Assembly (NCBI GenBank): GCA_013365325.1
Contig: JABVXV010000373.1
Span: 1 to 56,512 of the forward strand
From: Dipetalonema caudispina
Lineage: Eukaryota; Nematoda; Chromadorea; Rhabditida; Onchocercidae
Reading direction: 5' to 3'
Length of the DNA stretch: 56,512 bases
The translations under genes were made by a program, and so were the position numbers. The stretch's first letter is position 1; the number at the start of each line of letters is the position of its first letter. This document shows positions 47,901 through 56,512 of this stretch, piece after piece. The notes beneath the pieces are model-generated. The model was not told where the DNA came from, made no database searches, and saw only the letters and a list, made by a program, of their open reading frames with translations.

Positions 47901-50900
47901 GCTTATTTATAACTTCTTAACATTTGCTAATAATAGTACCAATTCCAGTTGAAAATGAATTAAACCCCTTTCTTTAGACTTTTTTCAGCATGTCTCGCCA
48001 TTTATCGGAATAATCCCTCCTGTTTTCCAAACACTTCATAATTGGTGTTTTCGAAATGCGAAAATTCAAAACAAAAATTATATGCAAAAAAGGTCATTAA
48101 GTATCTTCCCTGACAAATGACGAAAGCAGATTTCTCATATTCTAAAAAAGATATACAGATATATTAGAATGAGGAATTATTTTAGGTCTGAAAGCTTCAA
48201 TTACAGAATATTGATGTGCACATTAAGGATGTAATATATATAATTGCTGAGAAAAGTTCCGGAAATTGCCACCTTGTGGAGAAGGCAGTAAATCATCATT
48301 ATATATGCACAAAATAGTCAATTTTAATTATTTTTTAACTTCACGAGCAAAGACTCATTTTTTACCTTCAAAATATATTATTTGTCACTAATAGTAATTC
48401 AACACAAACATCCCAATAAATGTTACGTAAATTAAACAAAATTACAATACTGATATAAGAAATCTTGTTCTAAAAAGTGTATAATCAGGATGAACGAGAG
48501 ATTCCGAAATTCAAAATAAATTTGTGATATTTAATTTAAAGGAAGCTCATCACTGAATAAGTTTTCAAATTTGAGATGATTTCTGAATGAAATATTTCTC
48601 TTGTGTTTTTTTCATCCTCTTAAAGCTGAAAATATAATGTTAAATTTAGAACGGAGAATTAGGCCAACCAATAATCATATATCAAATTATAATTTATCGA
48701 ATTCTTACAACAGTCTGGCTGATATACCTATTATATCGCGATAGAGTAAGCAGTGTTGCAGAGATAACTGTGATATTAAAATAATCATTTACATACAGTT
48801 TAATTATTTCATGCATTCTTGTTATGGTTGAATGAGTAAACTCATCTTTTAATGCACTTCCTCAAATTGAACTTATTACATATATCAATAGGTAGGAATA
48901 TAAATGCTTCCCCGCACCTGTTTTCACATTTTCTCTCTCCTTTCCATATCTCTTCTCTTCTTTCGCTCTTTATCACAAAAATTTCGCTATTTATTGTCAA
49001 ATATTTCCTTCTCATCAGATGTTAGGAAAGAGCGTTGGAAGGAAGTAAAAAGTGATTATTACGCGAGTGAAGAAGAATAGGAGGGGAAGAAAGCGTAGAT
49101 GATAGATAGGTACGTCATGTCACGCAACGTCATGGAACGTTATGCCAAGCCATCCTTCCATTTATCAATCTCCAAATTTCACATCTAATTTCTAATAATA
49201 TTTAAGACGTCACCTGTTGACAACTGCTACCAATGATGGTGGGTGCTTCAGAGGTATAAACTACGAGAAAAACGAAACAATCTACCAGAATCTTATTGGG
49301 TCGACGGACAGACTCCATCTAGACAGAGAGAAAACGTCACACTCATACAGAGGAAGAGAAACAAAGAGGGATTACTGAGAAAAAGAGAGGAGGGAAAAGA
49401 AGGGAGACAAACATACACACATAAATTTTTCATCAAAGTTTCCAGCGTACTGTATTTCAATTAGCAACTCCATTCTATATGATTCGTAGGCACGACGATT
49501 CATGAAAATTTAGATGGATAGAGAAGAGAGGGACTTAAATATGTTAAAATAAAAAAGATGATAAGTAAGAAGGGAGAAGAGAGTGAGCCACGTAGAAGTT
49601 ACGTTGTGTATCAACAGATGGACAAGTCATCATGAACAAGAAAAAGGAGAAGAAGGGAACTGTCATCGGAAATAATTACATTTGATAGATCATCCTAATT
49701 TCTTCACATTCTTTACGTGAATTTTTGATTTTGTCAATTAGTTTGTGTTAATAAAAAGATATGGAATTGATGAATTGCGTCAAATCTCAAAATGTGTATC
49801 CTTTACCTTGTCGATTTCTTTCATTTTCGTTTTTAACACCATAAATATGTATAAATTCAAGAAGTTTTCTGATTGGAATAATTCGTTTCAGTGAAAGTAC
49901 ATTGAAATTTTTGAAATTCAACAAATTCGATTTCTTCCGCGAAACATTACTTATGATTTCTTTTTCGAACATATTTGATACTAGGATATCAAATTACCAA
50001 CTATTTTAATTGCATCTTCGTTAAAATTAATTTTTGAATTGGTCGAGATTGAATGCTTCCCGCACAGTCAATGAATTCGTAATTACTTCTAATTTTATCA
50101 CTTATGGAATTAGCTCCAAAGATCATTTCTATCGCTATATTTGGTATATGTTTGACAGTTATTTTTTCATTCTATCCTATTTATTGGAAAAATCGAAAAA
50201 AGGTTAACAAATTTGTATTATTACTGCGCATATCATCAACTATAAGGAGAAAAATTAGAATACATTCAAATTGATCATTTTAGAAAATTAATTTTTAATG
50301 AACAGTTTAGTAACGTCCATCCATCTATCTATTCATCGGAAATATAACATGCAAATACATCAAATTAACATATTCATAATTTGGTATATGTATCTGCTCA
50401 TCGTCTTAATCATTCAGTTAGAAACATCTGCTGTCACACTTCCATAACTCTCCCGTCCTTTCTCATATTCCTCTTCTTTTCTCATCTTTTATGAATTGAA
50501 TTAAAATTTTTTAGTGTTCAAAACAAATTTTTTTCTTAAATATTTAACCAAAGAAAATCAATGTTTACAGACCTGTTAAACAATTGATTGATTTAATTAA
50601 TACCAAACTTTTGATTAATTTAATTAATAGCAGTCTCGAATCACTAAGTCCCTTAATTACTGCGATGTAAACTTCAGACAAAAGTTATAGTAAGATTATG
50701 GGGACGAAAAAATTCATTCGAAAGAATTTTTTTTTTAAAAAAAGATCAGGATATATGAAACACTGAAAATCTGCGGAAGAGGCCAGCAATGGAATTTTTC
50801 GATGATTTATTTTTCGATACGCAAAAAATGTAGATAAAAATAATAAACATACCAGTATCAGATGGTGTCACCATGATATGTAAAGGATGGTGATGCGGTA

Positions 50901-52153
50901 TTATTGGTGCTGCTGAAGCGGCAGCTGTCATCGATGTACCAAGAATATAAGATAGATAGGCGTTCTGAAATCAGTACAATTCAATCTTATTTAATTCGAG
51001 TAGTTTAAGCTCATTAAAAGAAGCAGTTGGAAATGGAACAAAATGGAGGGGTGGAATTTCGTCATAACTTGTGAAATTAATAATTCCAAAAAAGTTCGAT
51101 TAATAGTATCAAAATTAATAAATTAATTGCTGCAATATAATCGTGCAATGAAGGATAGCATAATATTATAGCATTAAGGCTTTAAATAATACGCTATTTT
51201 CTCAATAGCACATCAAAGAGATTTATTTTTCTAATGAAGAAAGTTGTTCATATTGACCTGAATCTGTTGGACTTGAGATAGATCTTGTCCATCAGCAGTA
51301 ATAGCAGCAGCGGCAATTGCATTGGCAAATGAGCTTGAATCCATTAATGAACTAGTAGCGTGAGGAATTGTGAAGGCTGATGGTCCAGCTGTGAAAAAAT
51401 GTGGCCATGTGACAGAACGTCCAAATTCTGCCAGATCCATACACCTGAGTCAGGAAGGTAAGCACTAATTACTGAAGAAAGACTTGATGAAAAGTGGAAA
51501 AGCGTAAGTGAAAGAGGATACCAAGCAAATATTTCACTTTTGTGCTTCTCAATCAAAATCATTTCCATAATATTATCATTACAATTGTCTTCAGACTCTC
51601 TTACAACAATATTACTTTAATCTTAGTCTCCATTAACTATTAGCATTAGCATAAGCTTTTTTTTGGAGGAAATACACCAACTAACCGACTGCCATCATCA
51701 TCCGTTGAGTTACATCGACCGGTTCCTGTATTATCGTCATCGCTTGCCGATGAGCTACTGCAAATAAAATATTGCTTAATGAACTGTTATCATTTGTTAA
51801 ATTTCTTGTTATCCTTAAATGAACTGTCAGTATTTATTATCAAAAATGGCAAAATATCGGTGTTACAATAGAGACATATTCAGTTTAATTTATCAAAATG
51901 TTTCAAACCTTGCTCGACTGCTGCTCGGTTCTTTCTTTTCCAACAGTTTAGTTATACTATATGCATTATTTTTTCCTTTGTTCTTGGTACCGATAGTGGT
52001 GATATTAGTTTTATCCTGATTGCTCGTACTTCGGAATCGTTTCGTTTCACAGCGTTCTTCCGATTGCTTGTTTTCTGGACTGGACGGTGATGTCGACTTA
52101 CGTCGACGATTATGCACTGCTGCTAATACTGATGATGTAGATGATGATGATGC

Positions 52154-52188
<35 letters not shown>

Positions 52189-52386
52189 GTGCCTGAAGAT
52201 GTGCAACTAAAGCAAAAATCATAAATTATTGACACAAATTGCGGGAATCTTTTGAATTTTGATAGTTTTATGAAAAAGGATCGCAAAAATAAATTACGAA
52301 TAACTTTGATGATGAAATGTTTAAGTTATCACCAATGTAGTGGTTCCAACAACCGAACTTGTGGTATCCGGAAAAAATGAATTCAT
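41961..52386 (-). CDS. cog-1: NKX6-type homeobox transcription factor (COG-1 orthologue)
   Basis: Sequence-specific DNA-binding factor; in C. elegans COG-1 patterns vulva, gonad connection and the ASE taste neuron asymmetry. Exons (transcription order): 52333-52386, 51909-52192, 51686-51757, 51258-51444, 50853-50964, 45615-45784, 45178-45279, 41961-42104; phases agree, 374 aa. The homeodomain (about 282-341) contains [19 protein letters not shown], then TKYLAG, SESQVK and [13 protein letters not shown] with Trp329 and Asn332 (positions 48 and 51). RPTF.G and EQTKYLAG are NKX6 hallmarks. N-terminal part: poly-Ser tract, basic RRRKS, acidic DDD segments and [11 protein letters not shown], comparable to the NKX6 FWP motif. 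The start MNSFFPD was chosen because a strong acceptor (TTTTTTCTAG) lies 23 bases upstream and the exon joins in phase at CATCTTCAG. An alternative start at 52222 would read [10 protein letters not shown] into the poly-Ser. Confidence 0.93.
42105..45177 (-). other. 3.1 kb intron splitting the homeodomain
   Basis: Intron between homeodomain residues 46 and 47, a frequent homeobox intron position. It holds imperfect ATGAA repeats at about 42345-42395 and a short GAATT/AATTG run near 43860-43890. Open frames at 43549-43894 lie on both strands and look accidental. Its size suggests regulatory content, but no defined element is recognised. Confidence 0.7.
45785..50852 (-). other. 5.1 kb intron of cog-1
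   Basis: Largest intron in the window, upstream of the homeodomain exons. It contains a strongly purine-rich plus-strand tract at about 49015-49680. No exon with good splice sites and no nested gene is evident; frames at 47493-47732 and 49243-49464 follow composition bias. Confidence 0.65.
52139..52189. repeat. (GAT)n trinucleotide encoding poly-Ser in COG-1
   Basis: Tandem GAT on the plus strand reads as TCA serine codons on the minus strand within the second cog-1 exon, with GCA (Ala) and ACA (Thr) interruptions. Copy number is likely to vary between strains. Confidence 0.85.
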
Positions 52387-52409
52387 TGAATGATATTTAA
52401 CGAAATATC

Positions 52410-52416
52410 CTAGAAA
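52410..52416 (-). promoter_or_regulatory. Putative trans-splice acceptor of cog-1
   Basis: TTTTTTCTAG on the minus strand is followed by GATATTTCG and the ATG 23 bases later. It could be a spliced-leader site or the acceptor of an intron in the 5' UTR. Confidence 0.4.
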
Positions 52417-53245
52417 AAATGGTTGCTGTAAAAAGTTAGGGACTATGATGTTAGCGTTCGTTAAGGCGAACCATTGAAAACGCGTATTAGTATCATATGT
52501 TTTGGAAATTCTCGAAATTAAAGAAAATCCTAGAATTCCGGATGAGAAATAAAAAATCAAAGTTCAGTGGCTAAATAAACATCTTCGATGAAACTCTTAG
52601 ACATTTCAAATTCTTAAAAACGGTCTCCAGTTTATTTCAAGGGAAATCCTGAAACAGTAGTTAAAATCTAAAAATTGTCAGGAAAGCATGGAAGCAACGA
52701 TCGACATATATCTTAAATCGCATATCACAATAAATAGGAGGAAAGGAATGTCGGCTGATGTGAAATAAAACGATTTCTTTTCAGTCTTTCTATTTCTAAT
52801 TTTCTTTTTAACTTTAGTTCATATAAAAATGCCATCATTCGAGTGAGAGCTAAGAAATGATTGGCAAATTTAATACACAAGTGAAATTCATTTTCAAATC
52901 TCTTCAAGTTAACTTCGCAAATGATTCTTTTCTAAGACCTTACATTGCGAATGAAATGCAAAATGCATGAAGCTTTTACTGATTCTATCAGTACGATTTT
53001 TTAAATCTGTATCAAATTTCTGTAAAAGATATGTTCAAATTAGGGAAATGGTAGCAAGGTGCTCCATGGAGAGGAACGGCTTATTAGAATTAATTAAATG
53101 AACTGCTGATCATAAAAGATATTATTATAATAATAAGAATCGAATAATGGGAGGAAGTGGAAACAGCAACTGAGAATTTAAGTAAATATTAAAGCAGCAG
53201 CCAATAGGAAACTTACCTAAATCTCATTGTTCGGGCAGATTAACA
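52417..53245. other. Upstream region of cog-1, no gene seen
   Basis: Non-coding AT-rich DNA that should contain cog-1 promoter sequence. No distinct motif recognised. Confidence 0.5.
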
Positions 53246-53371
53246 ATGAAGCGATTATGCAGTACGGATTCTCGAAAGTCTTCAATAAGTCAAGAGAACA
53301 CATCAGTTGTACAGACTCACTATCAACAGTCTAAGCAAACTAATAATGAATTAAGCATAACAGTTGGGCAG
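53246..53371 (+). CDS. Candidate first exon, unknown gene
   Basis: An ATG opens 42 codons (MKRLCSTDSRKSS at the start, LSITVGQ at the end) that stop exactly at a consensus donor CAG|GTAAGA. Composition is polar, rich in Ser, Gln and Thr. No continuation exon in matching phase was found, so it may be chance or the 5' end of a gene that continues beyond what I can resolve. Confidence 0.22.
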
Positions 53372-53788
53372 GTAAGAAGAGTAATTTGTTTTGGAATGTC
53401 ATATAACAAATATTTTATGAATTTGAGAATATCGTCAGTTTTGAGAGCGTTAGGCTTGATGTTATTGAAATGCTAAGGCATACCAAATGAAGCCATTGTA
53501 GAAACTTATGTTATGGGATATAATCATCGTCATTCGAAATCGATCTGGACATATAACCATTCTTCAGATAGTTGAAATTACAATATTCGTGAAGCACATT
53601 TACTACCTACTCATAAGACGGGTATCTTGATCAATAAATTAATGATATCGTTGGTATCAGATGAATACAGCAAACGGTACTTACTTCTGTTGCACAAAAT
53701 CACAGATGACATATAAAAGCAATAGTAAGTGGGAGTAGTTAAAATCCTAAATTCACGATATTCTTACTTTCTAATTCCTTCATTTAAG

Positions 53789-53904
53789 ACTTCCCCAAAA
53801 ATTTGCTTGCTGGCAACAAATATGTTCCAATGAATTGCTCTGTTCCATATTCTCGACGGAAGGGGCGTTGCTCGATAAAGTGTCAGCAAAAAACGGGGTA
53901 TATG
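53789..53904 (+). CDS. Candidate internal exon, unknown gene
   Basis: Between an acceptor-like TTTAAG and a strong donor TATG|GTAAGT one frame is open for 38 codons, starting LPQKFACWQQICSNELLCS and ending LLDKVSAKNGVY, with three Cys. It looks protein-like but its entry phase (2) does not fit the donor phase (0) at 53371, so another exon would be needed between them. Confidence 0.22.
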
Positions 53905-53928
53905 GTAAGTTTCTGTTCATCGGTATAT

Positions 53929-53975
53929 ATTATATATATGTGTATGTGTATGTGTATGTGTGTGCCTGTATGTGG
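53929..53975. repeat. (TATGTG)n microsatellite
   Basis: Short alternating TATG/TGTG tract directly behind the candidate exon donor. Confidence 0.85.
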
Positions 53976-55216
53976 AAGTACGAGTTTTGCGTGTGTGATA
54001 CGTTTCCTGAGATGTATCAGTTATCGATCATATGTTTAGATGAACAAAGAAATTTTTTTGAAATTCGAAGTAACCAATAGTCTCTCTCAGGTTTGGATCA
54101 ATTTCAAAATAATTTGATTCTAACGACATGGATATTGAAAACGAAGAGTTCATTTGTTGACTTCAAAAAATGGAACTGAAAAAAAGTACTACTAAAAGGT
54201 TGGACAACAAATGAATAATAATGATTGGATAGAATATTGGCTCCACCTTCTTTTGGAATGGGCTCTTTTTCTCACTTTTGGCTAAACAGAAAATAGCCTT
54301 TTGTTGAGTAGATTATTTCCCGTTGCTAGCAAGAAAGATAATCAATTTTAATGGTAAGCTAAATCCTTTTATCCTTCCATTATCATTTTTCACCTGCCAG
54401 AAGTCACAATGAATGCAATTTAATGCTTATTGCAGTATGTCTATTTATTTTATTAAATTTCTTATACAAAGATAGCAATTAAAATTTACCAAGAAAAAGA
54501 AATTATAGCACTTTTTTCGAGGCTACCTCAAAACAATCTCGGCTTTTAGAGTAATAGCTACGGGAGTGCGGGGGGATGACAAGTGAGGATGAGTAGATCA
54601 AGCCAGAGGAATAGATTTATATTTTTATTAGACAACAAAGAAGGAAACGATGGAAACGAAACGCTCAGTTGAAAATAGTGAATGGAAAGCTTTATTATGG
54701 TAGTTACTGCTTCGTGTAAAATAAAGAGGAGGAGGTGAAGGAAGAGAGAAGTAAGAGAGGAAATTTACATTTTTAAAATTACCGAACAAGCGAATCATTC
54801 CTTTGCATTCCTATCAATTATTTTGTATGTGATTTCTTCGGATTTACCTTTTTCCTTCTAAGCTAATCGCTGAATTATTTCCCTATGAATTTCGAACAGG
54901 ACATTGCTTCCTTTCTTTCATTCATCCACCCCTCAAAATCATCCTTTCCGGATTCCTTTTTTATCAAATACATATTTTCCTCTTTATCCATACTTTTCTA
55001 ATCACAATAGAAGCACATGTTGAATATTAACAAGATTGAAAAAACGAAATAAATTTATTAAAATTATGTAACCGCTGAAATTTTGTAGCAATATGAAACC
55101 AGTGTTTAGTGGAAATATTCGAATTAGATGAAGCAATGGTTTTAAATTACTTTAGAGGTTTTGCATATTTTCGAAGATACATTATAGGCTAAGAACTATG
55201 TATGTCCTTTATTATT
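53976..55216. other. Intergenic, no gene seen
   Basis: AT-rich DNA, purine-rich near 54540-54770. No exon, RNA gene or repeat family recognised. Confidence 0.5.
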
Positions 55217-55455
55217 CTACAGAAGTGATCCAGTACTACTAATAGATTCATGATGATCAGCACGTTTTACCATAGACAAAATTAGTTTGATTCGGGTCAT
55301 CCAATGATTTTCGTTATAGCTTATGATTTGAATTTTATTCCGGAGAGAACAGTTAATCACCGTGAACATATTTCCAGTAGATAAATCATGTATTTCCCCA
55401 TATATTGACCCTTTTAGCACTGTTGCCATTGATTTCCCGATTTGATTGATTAATC
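55217..55455 (-). CDS. Candidate 3'-terminal exon, unknown product
   Basis: Behind an acceptor (AATATTAG) the minus strand is open for about 79 codons to a stop: GLINQIGKSMATVLKG, then IHDLSTGNMF and HHESISSTGSLL at the end. The composition is balanced and not repeat driven, which makes it the best of the unassigned frames in the last 4 kb. No family recognised; upstream exons would lie towards 56 kb or outside the window. Confidence 0.3.
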
Positions 55456-55998
55456 CTAATATTTTTTTTTCAGGAGAGCAAAAGTAAAATATATTAATAG
55501 TTCTATTAAGAATAATTGCAAGCATATTACAGATGATGATTATTGACAAATGTGCCCACTAAATACTTATCTCTGATCTAATTAATCAATTCATTATATC
55601 AATCAATGCAATAATTGGGGTAGACATGAAATTATTTCAATGAAAATTAAATTGGAAAATGAAAATGATTAACGCCATTTTGAAAGTATCATTTCTACTT
55701 TCTGTTAGTGGTGTTGCATAATCCGACTGGAAAATGCTTTTACTGTGAATGAAAATATGGGAAAGTTGAGATTATCAAAGAGTAACAACAAAATTTCCCG
55801 TCAATGTAAGCTGTCCTTTATCGGAAAATGAAGGAAAGAAATCGGATAGATTCAACTCATCATCATGAAATAGAGCAAAACATTACCGAATAAGCAGCTC
55901 AATGAGACTTTTAGATTAGTTTTGTCCAATAAAAGGAATTTTGAAAAAAGATAATCATATTTCGAGCAGTATACTGAGTGAATTATTGTCTTTGTGTA
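55456..55998. other. Intergenic, no gene seen
   Basis: AT-rich DNA without recognisable features. Confidence 0.5.

Positions 55999-56000
<2 letters not shown>

Positions 56001-56040
<40 letters not shown>
56001..56040. repeat. (TG)n microsatellite
   Basis: About 18 uninterrupted TG dinucleotides. On the minus strand it gives a Thr-His run in an open frame that is not a gene. Confidence 0.97.
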
Positions 56041-56041
<1 letters not shown>

Positions 56042-56334
56042 GTGTGCTTGTCTGTCCGTCTGCATACACTGGTGAAATGATGGGACAAAATAAACTGTGA
56101 ACAAATCAACTGAACGGCAAATATAATCGTTGTTGACAGTATGAACGGCGGCAAATCATATTAAAAATTTTCATTTGTGTCAGAAATTTTATGATTGGAA
56201 AAATTTGATTCCCTTCTCACTTATTTCACGGAACTGGTCAAATCGCAGCATGCAATAACAGCGATAGCAATTAAAAACACTAATAGGATTCTCTACCCTA
56301 AAATCAATTTATTTTTTCAATGATTTCTGGTATC

Positions 56335-56420
56335 ATTATTGCTTTTATTATTACTATTATTATTTATTATTATTATTTATTATTTATCATTATTATTATT
56401 ATTATTATTTATTATTATTA

Positions 56421-56512
<92 letters not shown>
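56335..56512. repeat. (ATT)n microsatellite at right end
   Basis: ATT trinucleotides with occasional TTATTTATT interruptions up to about 56430, then pure to the end of the window. It is the reverse complement of the repeat at the left end. Confidence 0.98.

Noticed and set aside
51893..52222. [10 protein letters not shown] start for cog-1
   Set aside because: Kept only as an alternative. CATCTTCAG inside it is a good acceptor that joins the MNSFFPD exon in phase.
52333..52560. 79-codon minus-strand frame over the cog-1 start
   Set aside because: Only the last 18 codons before the donor (from MNSFFPD) are kept; upstream of the acceptor TTTTTTCTAG the translation is low-quality and intron-like.
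55852..56154. 100-codon minus-strand frame with a Thr-His run
   Set aside because: The run is the TG microsatellite; the rest shows no domain or splice context.

Overview
The window is AT-rich eukaryotic DNA with short, intron-split genes, canonical GT..TTTCAG introns and apparent spliced-leader-type acceptors just upstream of several start codons. The proteins (synaptotagmin SNT-1, a nematode transthyretin-like secreted protein, a COG-1/NKX6 homeoprotein) and a nuclear copy of a spirurid/filarial-type cox1 fragment point to a parasitic nematode of the filarial (spirurid) group. This assignment is by inference, since no database search was possible. Both ends of the window are the same trinucleotide microsatellite in opposite orientation, so it probably represents a whole contig bounded by repeats.

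Layout. 1-7190: intergenic, with microsatellites, two adjacent long fold-back hairpins near 2.0-2.3 kb, a stretch open on both strands at 2.7-3.0 kb, and a decayed minisatellite near 6.1 kb. 7195-12748 (+): an 11-exon Polo-like kinase (574 aa) with kinase domain and two polo boxes, divergent at several regulatory positions. 12.7-17.4 kb: intergenic, with one nearly perfect 31-bp-arm hairpin. 17387-21775 (-): synaptotagmin (10 exons, 452 aa), all C2 calcium ligands kept. 21.8-25.9 kb: intergenic, with another miRNA-sized hairpin. 25865-26968 (-): three-exon transthyretin-like secreted protein. 27880-28067: NUMT of cox1. 28-34 kb: no confident gene, a few candidate exons. 33962-36956 (-), with possible 5' exons to about 37.9 kb: a multi-exon cysteine-rich extracellular protein. 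38-42 kb: empty. 41961-52386 (-): COG-1/NKX6 homeobox gene (8 exons, 374 aa) with two introns of 3 and 5 kb. 52.4-56.5 kb: mostly non-coding, with weak exon candidates.

The genes do not form an operon or pathway: orientations alternate and spacings are kilobases. The most interesting signals are the hairpins that look like undescribed small-RNA precursors, the altered activation loop and polo-box pocket of the kinase (with a GC-AG intron), the NUMT, and the cysteine-rich gene whose exon phases reveal two problem junctions.
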